Source: Aquarana catesbeiana (lineage: Eukaryota; Chordata; Amphibia; Anura; Ranidae). Taken from it: a stretch of 64,000 nt of DNA. The translations under genes and the position numbers were made by a program. The notes below the pieces were generated by a model. The model was not told the origin of the DNA. It saw only the letters and a program-made list of their open reading frames with translations, and did no database searches. Where the stretch lies: NCBI RefSeq assembly GCF_042186555.1, contig NC_133325.1:757995128-758059127 (forward strand). Direction: 5' to 3'. Of this stretch, positions 21,940-32,174 are shown in pieces. Every line of letters begins with the position of its first letter. The first letter of the stretch is position 1.

Positions 21940-22110
21940 TGCAAGGGGGAGGGATTATATAGGGGGTTGAACTTCCTGATAGGGTGTGCCAGTGTCCAAT
22001 CACCAGTGATACCTATATAACCCATCAGTAATTACTGAGGCTCTGTGTCCCGTGATGTCCTTCGAAAGAAAAGGATTTTACAGGTAAGCTGTTTCAAAAA
22101 ATCCTATTTT
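21940..22110 (+). repeat. DIRS right inverted terminal repeat
   Basis: Reverse complement of 15037-15185 in its first 120 bases, then a right-end-specific tail, GGATTTTACAGGTAAGCTG. The tail contains a consensus CAG/GTAAG splice-donor-like sequence in the sense of CHAF1B at 22081-22088. Confidence 0.9.
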
Positions 22111-23722
22111 TTCCTCAAACAATCATACAGTTTGTAGTGTACATAGATTTGCAAAACAATGGGATAAAGGAATATTCCTGAACTTTGTTTTATCTCATGA
22201 TTACTGTGAATCTGGCCAGTTGGCAAGGGACCATGTACCACCAGCGTCTTTCCCACAATGGTGTTTGAAGCAAGTTTTGGTGGTGTACCAGATTTGCACC
22301 CAGTTTTCCTCATCTAGCTTCGTGCCTAGGTCTAAATCCCATTTTATAAATTTTTATTTATTCTTTTAGAATGACTTTCACAGATTCCTGTAAATGAATG
22401 ACGCGGCTGTGGCGCCCTGTACAGCTGTGCCTATTTTAAATGTGGCTGTGGGGGAGAAGAACCCCGCCCATTTTTCACAGGGGATTGTGCTCAAGGGGTG
22501 GTGTGAGGGTGCTTAGGAACATGTTACACCCTAAATATGGGTTATAACATATTTCTAAAGGTGAGCTTAGTTATTTTAGTCAGGTGTTCTATACACTTTA
22601 TTAAAGAAGTATTGGAAGGAAAATAAGCCTCTGCACTCGCCTATATGGGTGTAGCATTGGTCCGTTGCTACAGCTGTCCTCCACTGCCTGTAAGCCCGAG
22701 AACTGAGCGATTGTGTGACTGTTAATCGCTCAGATCCCAGGTCTGCTCTGAGAAGAGAGTGGTGATTGTCAGTCACTGCTCTCTGCTCTGCCCCTCCAGC
22801 ACTCACTGGAGCAGCTGGGTCACTCAGCGGCACACTGAGAGGTTGAACTAGCTGAAGGTCAGGCATCTGGGTGGATCCCGACATTGTCGGGATCCTCTCA
22901 GAGACCGGGATGGTTCTGTGGCGTCAGCTGACAGCAGACTTTTGCCCGCTGTTGGTTGATTCTGGGTTATAGGAGTGCATAGGCAAATGCAATCCTGTGA
23001 CCCTTATGAGAAGTATGACCTAACAAGCTTTGGCCATACTTCTCTTTTCAAGCACGATTGATATCTGTTCCAACAAAGTTGTTTCTGTCTGTGCCATCAT
23101 GTCCCGGGACAGGGAGGAAAAATCTACCCAACAAAACCTGACCTCAATTTTAACAATTCTTTTTTTCCACCTTATCCAGAAAAAAAAACTTGCCTATGGT
23201 TAAGCTTTAAGGATGTCCCCGCTCTAAAACCGAGCTGCATCTTGCCTGCTTTTTGGGCTGCTAAGGTGGATTATCCCATTGGTGACCCCCGACCCTGAAC
23301 CCTGCAAATCCTGCTAAGTGGGTTCTCAGACTGGCTTGTGTAGTGTTTCTCTTCTAAATTTGTATCTCAAAAAACTGGGTATATATATCTTTTTATTACA
23401 TCTGCCATATAAGCCATTTCAAAATATATTCATTTCTAATCTGTAGCTAGCAATCGTTGTTTTAAAACTGCCAAAATAATAAAGATAAGGAGTGTTCTCC
23501 CACTTTCAAGTCTCATACCAGTGCAGTGCGCGCTCCCGCCCCATTGTAGTAGTGATGATGCACTCAGCGGCTGCTGGGACAGCGAGAGCGATGTGTTTGC
23601 ACAGGTCGTGTAAAAGGGAGAGTTCTCATTCCAGTTATGCTGGGAGCAACGCCCAATGTACACAACGTCTCAGACCACAGGCAGGACTACTATTCATTTT
23701 TCAGCCAGGCTCTAGACGCTCT
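22111..23722. other. Intronic sequence, largely unassigned
   Basis: No gene. 22380-22575 shares GAACATGTTACACCCTAAAT with the MITE at 29473-29962 and is probably a partial relative. 22620-22920 is GC-rich, unassigned sequence. 22980-23060 contains GCTTTGGCCATACTT, which recurs at 25600-25620. Confidence 0.45.
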
Positions 23723-24015
23723 AAAGCCTAGTACACACGGGCGATAATTTGACCGACATTTGGCCTGTTTGTATGCCAGCCGGTCTGACAGAAGCTGGCG
23801 GAGCATGCTGGAAAATCAGCAGCTGACCTGAGTGTTCTGGCAGGGGGGGGGGTCCTCATGTCAGAACACAATAGAACAGCAGGGGAGCTCGCTGCACTAT
23901 CATTGGATTGTTAGTACAATGGCTCTGACCGGAGCTGTCAGGTTTTTTTTTTTGTTTTTTTTTCGTTCAACCCACTGGGTTGAACGGGAAAAAAAAATAA
24001 TGGTGTGTACCAGGC
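23723..24015. repeat. MITE with GCCTAGTACACAC ends
   Basis: Left TAAAGCCTAGTACACACGGG is inverted at the right as ATGGTGTGTACCAGGCTTA. Near the right end is a small palindrome, CGTTCAACCCACTGGGTTGAACG-like, at 23963-23985. Confidence 0.72.
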
Positions 24016-24018
24016 TTA

Positions 24019-24477
24019 GGCCCCTTTCACACGGACAGATAGAATGGTGCTTTCTAGTTTTCTACCTCAGCTAAAAGCACACAATGCTTTCCTATGGGCC
24101 CATTCACACACTGCGTTTAGCTGCGATTTCGTTACATGCGGTTCCGTGCGGATAGAAAAAAATAAAATTGACTGCGTCCAGGAGCGATTTAGCGCAGCTA
24201 TCTGCACATAACTGCAGGTAATCGTAGTCTTTTGTGTCAACTGCAGATAGCGTGAGAAAAAAAAAAACAGGAAGCACTGCAGAGGACCGAAATGCATCAT
24301 GGGTAGATTCAGGACCAAACAAAAACATTGACTACTGCAGCTAAACGCAACCGCGTAAAAAACGCAGGTAATCTCATTGTACAAATGCAGCTGATCGCAG
24401 TGCCTGGAGTCTTGAATTGCACAGGAAAAAAACATGCTTTTAACTGCGGCAGAATAGCTGTCCGTGTGAAAGGCGCC
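24019..24477. mobile_element. MITE with GGCCCCTTTCACACGG ends and TTA duplication (Harbinger-like)
   Basis: GGCCCCTTTCACACGGACAG at the left is inverted as CTGTCCGTGTGAAAGGCGCC at the right. TTA occurs at both 24016-24018 and 24478-24480, a 3-bp duplication as seen for Harbinger-type elements. Non-coding. Confidence 0.78.
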
Positions 24478-24718
24478 TTAAGTTTACGGTTATGCATTTA
24501 AACTCCAAATTTCAAAGCTGCACAATGTTTTTTTTAATTTAAGTACCGGGGCCCCTTGACTGCACAATGCATTTCATTACAAAGGTAACCTTTTAAGTAC
24601 ATGATTGTTTGTCTGTGTTTGAATAGGTTTATAGGGACTAAAAGTGTAACTCCCTCTAGTTTATAGTTTGCAGTGAATTATGACTGACCCTTTTCTCTTT
24701 CTATCTACCACTATACAG

Positions 24719-24816
24719 GAGAATCGCCCTAATCCCTGTAAAGACAAATTCACCCAACACACATCAGCTCGCTCCAGTGTCCCCAGGACCAAGTAGGATG
24801 GAGTGCAGTAGTACTG
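24719..24816 (+). CDS. CHAF1B: CHAF1B penultimate coding exon
   Basis: Acceptor CTATACAG and donor GTAAGTG (24817). The 98 bases begin by completing Arg (CG/G) and read RIALIPVKTNSPNTHQLAPV and then SPGPSRMECSST. RRIALIPVK, split by the upstream intron, aligns with the second B-domain-like motif of human p60 (RRINLTPLK), which contributes to ASF1 binding. The exon ends one base into a codon that the last exon completes as Asp. It is too short and too split to be seen as a long open frame. Confidence 0.92.
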
Positions 24817-25423
24817 GTAAGTGACAAAATCTTTTTGAACTTTTCTAGAAAATTGTTACATAGGTTTAAAAAAAAGAAAAAAAAAAGGGGGGGGGGGGGG
24901 GGATTAGTGTTTGTGGATATTTTTTTATTATGATTGTGTGGGTGCCTGGGGAATCCATTGTGGTCTATAGGATATATTTAAATGAGTTACAGTTATTTAG
25001 TTTCCTGTTGAAATACTCCAAAACTGAAAGATAAAATGCTCACCCTTTTCATAATGCATATTATACTATAACCTTAGAAATTCTTTCACTGTAGAGAGGG
25101 ATGCAAGCTTCTGCAGGGAACCTAGAAATTCACACAGTTTCAGCAGCATTCCAGATCTCCCTGGTACATCCAACTGCCAGATTGCTCTGACAGGCAAAGC
25201 GCTTACATTTCCCGGTATTGTCAGATCTTCCCAGCAAGCCTTGCCCCCTACACTTTCCTACTGTCCCATCACTGTCATGGGCAGCCTCACAGGCCAATAA
25301 GCATGCACAGGATTCCGAAAGGGAAGTGCCCAATATTTGCCTTTCAGAACTGCAGTGACAGGAAGGTTTGGGAAGCTGCAGCATGTACTGTATGTGCAGT
25401 TCTTCCTCCCACTGAGTCTATTT

Positions 25424-25640
25424 AACCACTTGACTGGCAGATTTACCTCCCTTCATGACCAGGCCACTTTATGCGATACGGCACTGCATTACTTTAGCTG
25501 ACAATTGTGCAGCTGGAGTGACGGCAGTGAACAGCGGGCTTTAGTTACATGAGTGCAGAACGAAGTCCACGCCTGTGATTCATAGGAAAAGTAGGGCCAA
25601 TATAGCTTTGGCCATACTTTTACGAAATCTTTAAGGGACA
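25424..25640. repeat. Truncated end of a TTAA element
   Basis: TTAACCACTTGACTGGCAG, CATGACCAGGCCACTTTATG and CGATACGGCACTGCATTAC match the left end of the TTAA family seen at 40.8 and 53.5 kb. It then breaks into other sequence containing GCTTTGGCCATACTT. Confidence 0.7.
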
Positions 25641-25676
25641 AAACAGTTACAATGCACTGTGCACAGATATACTTAA

Positions 25677-26123
25677 AGAGGAAGTAAAGCCTCTGGAAAA
25701 AAAAAAATACACCCTGCAAGACAAAGGCATAATGAGCTAGTATGCATAGCATACTAGCACATTATGAATTACTTGCCTGAGATCGAAGTCCCCGCATCAG
25801 CCCTTGTTCGCCTCCTCCAACGCCGCCATCTATCCCGGAGTGACTTCCGGGTATCGCGGTTCCGGCGCTGTGACGGGCCGGAAGCCGCGATGACGTCACT
25901 CCTGCGCATGCGCGCTGGTGCCGCCGCTAATGGCATGAAAACGGCACACTCAGTGTGCCTGCGCCCAATGTCTACGGCGCATGCGCCGTAAACATCGGTG
26001 CCACTATTTTTGCAAATATCTCCTGAAGCTTTTAGGTTTGGGAGATATTTCTTGCACCTACAGGTAAGCCTTAATCTAGGCTTACCTGTAGGTTAAAGTG
26101 GTTGAAATGGGTTTACAACCACT
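25677..26123. mobile_element. TTAA MITE with two internal palindromes, copy 1
   Basis: TTAA at 25673-25676 and 26124-26127. Inside are GAGCTAGTATGCATAGCATA (part of a palindrome ending CTAGCACATTATG) and CTACAGGTAAGCC inverted as GGCTTACCTGTAG. Copies 2-4 are at 27029, 31507 and 47145 with the same order or its inverse. Confidence 0.85.
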
Positions 26124-26234
26124 TTAATTACCCTTAAAGTGTACCTGTCGTAAAAGTATGATGATCAGTTTTTTTTTAATACATTTTTTATTGGGTTTTT
26201 AAGAGTAAACATGACAGAACATGCCTTGCAAGGT

Positions 26235-26575
26235 AATACAGTAAGTCCCAGTGCGATGCGGGAACATATGCGAACTGCTGGGAGTGTCAATACATTGGTA
26301 ATGACACCCCCATTTTAGTTTCCATGTTGCAGTGTGAACTGACAGTTCAGACAGGAATCGGATCGTATGGGTGTGAACGCTCATGCGATCCGATTCTGGT
26401 GCGGACCAAAAAAAAAGGGTCCTGTGCGAGTTTGGTCCGAATGTGATGCAAATTCAGGCATGCAATCTGTATGGCTGAAATTGCATTGCACAGACATCGC
26501 ATGTGATTTGCAGTGTGGTGCGAATCACATGCGATCTTGCACAGCTCACCAGTGTGAACCCAGCCTGAAAGGAGA
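26235..26575. repeat. MITE with CAGTGTGAACCCAGCC end
   Basis: The right end reads CCAGTGTGAACCCAGCCTG. Internal repeats of GCGATCCGATT / AATCGGATCG around 26355-26395 and ACATGCGATC form stems. The left end is unclear. Confidence 0.55.
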
Positions 26576-27028
26576 ATAAACCCATTAGCAGTACAAAGAG
26601 TAGAAATGCAATGTTTTTTTTTTTTGTTTTTTTTCTATACAAATCTTATATTTTCAGGATACATATTTTTTTTATGTTTTTGTTACCAGGTATAGTAAAA
26701 GGTATACAAGGTATCTTTTCCCAGCATTTTTTTTTGTAGGTATAATGTCATGTAACCAACGCAACAGTTTCAGATAGATTAGATACAAGGTTTTGTTTCC
26801 AAGCAGTACTATTCGTTATGGAATGCAGGCACTCCAAGGTTTCTGTATGTACCTATAATTTTAGCCCATTGTGTTATTTGTGTCGCCTGAAGTTTTATTT
26901 CTTCCATGTAATTTTGAATGCCATTTTCTGTTAAGCTATCTATTAGGACAGCTTTCTGTGCCACTGACCTGTGATTTTTAGTAAAACTCTATCAAATTAA
27001 ATTCTCCATTTGGAGAAATGGGATTTAA

Positions 27029-27443
27029 AGCGATAGAAAAGTATTTTTTTTTTTTTTTTTAAATTTATGCCTACAGGTAACCCTACAATAAGGCTTACCT
27101 GTAGGTATAGTAAATATCTCCTGAACGTTCACCATTCAGAAGATGACATCACTGACTCATGTGCACTGCGCTTTTAATGGACGGCATTCAGTCCATTGAG
27201 AGAGCTGTGCCATGGCTGTGACTCCTGCAGGGGGGTGATGTCATCGCGACTCGGCCAGAGCCCATGAACCCAGAAGGAAGACCAGATGAAGATGGAAGCT
27301 CTGCCAGCGGTGACATTGCACTGCTGGAGACATCCGTTTTAGAGGCAAGTCTGTCATAATGTGCTAGTATGCAATGCATGCTAGCACATTATCCTGCATG
27401 GGTCCAAATGTTTTTTTTTTTTTACTTACGGTTTACTACCGCT
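27029..27443. mobile_element. TTAA MITE with two internal palindromes, copy 2
   Basis: TTAA at 27025-27028 and 27444-27447. CTACAGGTAACCC is inverted as GGCTTACCTGTAG at about 27072-27108. ATGTGCTAGTATGC/GCATGCTAGCACAT lies at 27359-27391. Confidence 0.85.
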
Positions 27444-27575
27444 TTAAGAATATTTTTAATGGATCTTCATTTCAAACCAAACCCAAAGGTGTACCATGAA
27501 AATGCCTTATGCCATTAAAAAAAATTATTGTTCTTTTTCTTATTTAAGTCTAACAAGCTTCCCTCTGTTCTACAG

Positions 27576-27706
27576 ACAATTCACCAGTTCAGGACCCATT
27601 CTGCAGACCTCCAGAACCCAAGCGTCTAAAAACAGAGGTTCCACCAGTTATCATTATAGATGAGGAAATGCCAAGCTGTAGCAAGGATTATGATGAAATG
27701 TCATAA
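27576..27706 (+). CDS. CHAF1B: CHAF1B terminal coding exon
   Basis: The acceptor TTCTACAG precedes AC, which completes the Asp codon left by the previous exon. The exon reads NSPVQDPFCRPPEPKRLKTE, then VPPVIIIDEEMPSCSKDYDE, and stops at TAA 27704-27706. PPEPKRLK corresponds to the basic, proline-bearing stretch near the human C-terminus (PPELKRPR). The acidic tail VIIIDEEMPS differs from the human one. Confidence 0.9.
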
Positions 27707-28895
27707 CAGAGAAAAAAAAAAATCTTGCTGGACCATGTTGGATGTGTTAAATGCTATGTACAGAGCACAGCTGCTGGTCACCCTACTGTGCAACTATCAA
27801 TGGACCGGACTGGTATCCGCACCTCCTTGCGTGCCACATGTATAAATGTTGAGAACTGGCTCAGCTGCACTTCTGAGGATTTTCTGCCTTCCAAAGCTTG
27901 ATGTTTCTGATTTTTCTATTTAAAATGTATCTCCACATTTTGACCAACTTGATCCAGTGTGATTGATCAATCCAGATATTCATTTTACTGGTAAATCGTG
28001 TAGATGAGCTCCAGCAACAGGAGCAATAACTTGTGGTAAACTTTTTTTTTTTTTTTTTTAATCCATGGACTTTAAGTGAATTCCTCATCTACTGGTTTTT
28101 AAAATATCACATGGGGTACTCTGTTTTGGTCAGAGTGTTCATGGGGCTGATTATGATCAATTCTGTGGTGTCTACCATGTTGTCCTGTACTGGGAAGATC
28201 TGGTTAGTGTACACAGTCCTGGGGCCAGATGGATGTTTTTAGCGTAATACGTTCCAGGTGCATCAAAGCAAAAGGTTTTCAGTGTCTTACAATGTGTCCC
28301 CCCCCCCCCTTTTTTTTCTTTTTTTTTTATTATTATTATGCGTCCCTGTTCTAAAGCAGCCGCAGCCCATGTAGAAAAGTTCTTCCCTGCCAGTATGCTG
28401 TAGAGAATGGCACTTGCTCACTGTGAGGAAGCAGTGGTTTCTCTGCAGAGCTCTGACATGCCTTCTACTGAGTCCAACTGTAGGTCTGCAATCAGCACAG
28501 CTCATGCTGGCTGCTAATTGGAAATTGGGGGGGCGGGCGGGCAATTGCCCTTTTCTGCAGCATGCTGGCAGGGGACAGGCTTTTCTGCTCATGCTGTGGT
28601 TGCTTTCTAAAGAAAACAAAGTGTATAACTTTGACTGAAAGTCCAGCTGAGCTCTAAGGTTGGCTTCACATCTATACATTACAGTGATGCCTGTGACCTT
28701 GTGGGGCCAACACCTTCTTTTTTTTTTTTTTTTTTTTTCTGGCAGATTATTCAAATAAACCTTCACACCAGAGCAGACAGGTATGAAGGGACTGTAAAAT
28801 GTTCTTCAGAAATAGTTGAATTCTTTCCACTAATGAAGGGAATTTCCAGTATTTTTTAAAGCCTTTATTTTCAATAAATTAAACTTGTACTGAGG
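27707..28895 (+). other. CHAF1B: CHAF1B 3' untranslated region (inferred)
   Basis: No intron signal or coding frame follows the stop. It contains T runs at 28038-28059 and 28312-28328 and a T run at 28718-28738. It probably ends about 20 bases after the AATAAA at 28873-28878. An alternative AATAAA occurs at 28755-28760. Confidence 0.6.
28873..28878 (+). promoter_or_regulatory. CHAF1B: Polyadenylation signal AATAAA of CHAF1B (candidate)
   Basis: Canonical hexamer in TTTTCAATAAATTAAAC, 1.17 kb after the stop codon. The choice over the hexamer at 28755 is not decided by sequence. Confidence 0.55.
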
Positions 28896-29472
28896 ATGTA
28901 TAGTAGGGACTGCATTGCTGACCTTTCCTTCTGAAAACTCTAACTGGAATTTTCTCATCTGCATCCTAGTTCTGGGTCTGTCCCTCAAAAAATTGTTGTG
29001 TCCCTTGTATGCATCGAAAGAATCAATTTTAGGTTATGACTAAAGTGCACCCCTGATTTCACACAGCACTCAGTTGAAGGTAGAGCCCGTGTCTCAGACC
29101 AGCCTTAAGCTGGCCATACGTGACTCGATTGATCGAGTACCCACATTCAATTTGCACCTCCACTGCCGGCCATGGTATTCAGGCAGCTGTGGCAACCCCT
29201 GCACCCAGATGTGCTGCTGATAGGATGGAGTCACTATTTGACCGATGATTCTCCACCTTGCTCAATCTGTTTTTGTCAAGCTGGGTGGTGCTTGAAGAGC
29301 CACCAAAGGCTTGAATTCCGTCCAGAATCACATGGTGACCTTCCCAGAGACACCTGCTCAGTTCTTTTGTTATATGGCAGCATCTCATTTAACAAGCAAT
29401 CCCTCTCATTACAACAGAATGACAATAACAAACTCTTCCCTATTCTGGAGAAGATAATGAACTGTGGGCTTT
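28896..29472. other. Intergenic sequence, nothing recognised
   Basis: 29105-29165 has TTAAGCTGGCCATACGTGAC and TCGATTGATCGAGTACCC, resembling one end of the GGCCATA-type MITE at 54.9 kb. The rest is unassigned. Confidence 0.4.
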
Positions 29473-29962
29473 AAAGGATAAGTTCACCTTTTGAAAAAAA
29501 TAAAATAAATGCAGATTTTTTTTTTTGCAGGTAAAAAAAATGTGCATTTTATTTTTTTTGTTTTGTTTCGCAAACCCGCATAGCATTGCACCAGTGATCA
29601 ACAGATCGCTAATGTCATTCAGGTCCGTTGGGCTTGTTTGTGCCTCTTACAAGGAAGCCGATATATTCTGATAGGAAGACAAGAACTACCACAGAACTCG
29701 CGGCACCCTGGTAGTTCATTGAAAACTACAAGCCGACAGCCGCAAAGGCTGCCAGACCTTGTTGTTTTCCATTCAGAGGACTGTGAATGAGTGATGTGGC
29801 CGGCAGAGCCCCGCATCGCCACGTCTTTTTTTTTTTTTTTTTTTTAAATTGTGGCAGCTAGCAGTGGGAGAAGATCCCTGGAGCAGGAACCAGTGCATTC
29901 ATAACATGTTACACCCTGAATATGGGGATAACATGCTATGAAAGGTGAACTTACCCTTTTAA
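29473..29962. repeat. MITE with AAGGATAAGTTCACCTTTT ends
   Basis: The left AAGGATAAGTTCACCTTTTG is inverted at the right as AAAGGTGAACTTACCCTTT. Single ends of the same family occur at 40780-40793 and 43518-43537. A T run lies at 29826-29845. Confidence 0.78.
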
Positions 29963-30194
29963 ATAACTGAACAGAGATCAACTATTTACCTTTTTAAATG
30001 CATAGTTGACGGACGTTTTTACATTCCTACCATTTGAAGACATTTACCCCAAATAACATTTTTGTTTGTGGAGAATGTTCTCTCCATATGGTCAGTGGTA
30101 CCCTCCTATGATCGTGTTTGATCTTGTAATGTGGACTTTAAGCTCAGTCTGCAGTTCAGCCACAGATGATGTGATTTGGTCTAAGCACACTCGG

Positions 30195-30376
30195 GGGGAG
30201 ATTTACTAAAACTGGTGCACACAGGATCTGGTGCAGCTGTGCATAGTAACCAATCCGCTTCTAGGTTTTATTATCCATGCTTAATTGAACAAGAAGAAGT
30301 TAGAAGCAGATTTGTTAATATGCGCAGCTGCACTAGATTCTGTGTGCGCCAGTTTTAGTTTATCTCCCTCTGTGTG
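30195..30376. repeat. MITE of the GATTTACTAAAACTGG family, copy 1
   Basis: Left GAGATTTACTAAAACTGGTG is inverted as CGCCAGTTTTAGTTTATCTC. The middle has AACCAATCCGCTTCTAG and AATTGAACAAG. Other copies are at 33203-33546 and 44093-44267. Confidence 0.85.
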
Positions 30377-30630
30377 GCTTTGTTCCTCAGTGGCTCCAGT
30401 GGTTGAAGGCGCTCTCTAATCTGCACACACAAAAAGTTGCCCGCAGCATCTCTCAATCACTATGATTCTGAGTCTCACATGTTTTCTAAACCTGCTGCAG
30501 CATACCCAGGAGTTCAGTGTTACACCAGGAACCAGTACAGGAGCTGGTTAGGGATCTGCCGATCTGTGCAGCTTTTGTAACCACTCCTCTTGTTATAGAA
30601 AGCTGTAAAGGGCCACTATAGCTCAGGGAT

Positions 30631-30762
30631 CTCCAAACTACGGTCCTCCCAGCTGTTGTGGAACTACCTGTCCCATTAGCCATTGTAAAACTCCGACATT
30701 CACAGACATGATGGGAATTGTAGTTCCTGACCAACTGGAGGGCCATAGTTTTGGAGACCCCT
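30631..30762. mobile_element. hAT-type MITE of the CTACAA...TCCCAT family
   Basis: Ends CAGGGATCTCCAAACTA and TAGTTTTGGAGACCCCTG are inverted. Core AGCTGTTGTGGAACTAC / GTAGTTCCTGACCAACT. Flanks are similar but not an exact 8-bp duplication. Confidence 0.8.
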
Positions 30763-31502
30763 GCATCTAGCTCATAGCAAGGTTTAAAATATAGATACTT
30801 CAGCAGCCTGTTTGAGCATAACGGAATGTGATAGGTAAATAATAATTACAAAATTGGCTATTGTACTGCTTGGTTTGGCAAGATTAAAAATTTATTTTAA
30901 AAAGTGAAGTTACACTTTTAAGTTGATATGTCATTTTAATGATGACTCAACCTCTAAGTGCAATATTTTCAGCACAGATAGGTGAATAAGTGTAAATTTG
31001 TATGCACCATGTCGGTAACGAAAATGTATAATACCATCTTTATAAGTTTCAGCTGCTTAAAAAATGTTTAGTTCTGGCAAGTATCTGGAAGCAAAGATAA
31101 CTCTTGAAACAGATGCAGTTTATTTCTTGACAGCTGTAGTGATATTAACAGCAGTCCTCCATACCTTAGGGCCCTGTGCACACGGCCATACAGCGTGCAG
31201 AGCCTGCGATACTATATTCTTGGGACCTTCTGTTGCTGCTTACAGCTGCACATTGAGAGGTGGCTGTGCGCTATTGTGCATCGGGGATTACATAAAGTGT
31301 CTGCCTGTGCACAAATGTATGCTGCAAACAGACTGTGTTCAGAGCATACATCTGCGTGTATGTGGGTGCTTACACAACCATGTACAGCCACCTCTTCTAA
31401 TGGATCTCAGTAGGTGACTGTATGCAGGGGCAGTGAGTCCCAGGAATGTCATTATGCAGTCTCTGCATGCTTTCGGCATGTGTATGAAGCTTAAAAACGA
31501 TA
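30763..31502. other. Intergenic; probable MITE remnants
   Basis: 31165-31420 begins TAGGGCCCTGTGCACACGGC and repeats TTACACAACC and GTACAGCCACC-type segments, which suggests a GTGCACAC-type MITE. The rest is unassigned. Confidence 0.4.
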
Positions 31503-31506
31503 TTAA

Positions 31507-31910
31507 AAAGCAGCTTAAAAAAAACCCCTGCAAGGCAATGTCATATTGTGCTAGTATGCATCGAATACTAGCACATTATGAGAGTCCCTCCTTTAAAACT
31601 AAGCCCTCCAGCGGTGCACTGTCACCATTGACCGTGCTTCCATCTTCCCCAGGTCTTCCTTCTGGGTTTGTGGCCTCTGGCTACATGAGTGACCAGGGCG
31701 GCAATGATGTTACTCCTGTCCTCAGCTACAGCACGGAGATCTGAAGGTCTGGCACGGTATGCTGGACCTTCAGAGCGCATGCGCAAGTGATGTCACCAGC
31801 TGCATGCAGTGTGAATATCTCCTATACAGTACAAGTTTAGGTGATATTCACTGTACCTTATTATAGGCTTACCTGTAGGTAAGACTTTAAAAACTGAGAT
31901 TACTACCACT
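31507..31910. mobile_element. TTAA MITE with two internal palindromes, copy 3
   Basis: TTAA at 31503-31506 and 31911-31914. TTGTGCTAGTATGCATCG / GAATACTAGCACATTATG and GGCTTACCTGTAGGTAAG are present in the same order as copy 1. Confidence 0.78.
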
Positions 31911-31953
31911 TTAAAAGCCGCTAAGACGGACAGTGGTAAAGCAGTATGGTGAG

Positions 31954-32166
31954 TAAGGATGAGCTCAGGCGTGTTCGCAACCCGCTCATGCAGAGCCCGC
32001 CAGGAAGTCAGCACTGCACAGCGCTAATCACAGGCAGAGAGATTTCTCGATCTCTTCAGCCGCGGATCGGGAAAATGTCTCGCTGCCTGCGATTAGCACT
32101 GTGCAGTTCCGACTTCCTGGCGGGCTCTGCATGTGCGGGTTGTGAACACGCCTGAGCTCATCCTTA
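31954..32166. mobile_element. hAT-type MITE (TAAGGATGAGCTCAGGCG ends)
   Basis: A 213-bp element with near-perfect inverted ends TAAGGATGAGCTCAGGCG...CGCCTGAGCTCATCCTTA. The homology runs inward through GAGCCCGCCAGGAAGTC. The 8-bp duplication ATGGTGAG occurs at 31946-31953 and 32167-32174. The whole element can fold into one long hairpin. Confidence 0.9.
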
Positions 32167-32174
32167 ATGGTGAG

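Larger units (their letters stand above)
15037..22110 (+). mobile_element. DIRS-type tyrosine-recombinase retrotransposon, structurally complete
   Basis: Inverted terminal repeats: 15037-15185 (TCGAACATCACGGGACACAG, then CCTCAGTAATTACTGATGG) is inverted at 21940-22110. Internal genes are in the DIRS order gag, RT-RNase H-methyltransferase-like, tyrosine recombinase. An internal complementary region at 21768-21885 joins complements of both outer ends. Such elements replicate through a circular intermediate and integrate with a tyrosine recombinase, so there is no target duplication and none is seen. A TTAA element (15620-16815) sits in the leader. Stops and frameshifts in all three genes make it inactive. 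It lies in the same orientation as CHAF1B. Confidence 0.95.
481..24718 (+). other. CHAF1B: CHAF1B intron, 24.2 kb, mostly mobile elements
   Basis: Donor GTTAGT at 481 and acceptor CTATACAG at 24711-24718 give one continuous reading frame across the splice (CG + G = Arg). Bases 481-749 are AT-rich with no repeat recognised. Most of the rest is assigned to transposable elements listed separately. The intron separates two short ASF1-binding-like motifs; the second Arg-Arg pair is split by the splice site itself. Confidence 0.9.
24817..27575 (+). other. CHAF1B: Last CHAF1B intron, 2.76 kb
   Basis: From GTAAGTG to TTCTACAG. It contains a poly-A/poly-G tract (24869-24902), unassigned sequence to 25420, MITEs listed separately, and unassigned AT-rich sequence at 26580-27020. 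Confidence 0.88.

Noticed and set aside
28740..28760. AATAAA at 28755 as the CHAF1B polyadenylation site
   Set aside because: Not excluded, but the hexamer at 28873 has a more typical downstream context; listed only as an alternative.
28287..28766. 159-codon minus-strand frame
   Set aside because: Starts and ends in Lys/Asn runs from poly-T tracts in the CHAF1B 3' UTR; no domain.
29172..29474. 100-codon open frame
   Set aside because: No recognisable motif and partly in repeat sequence; length is expected by chance.
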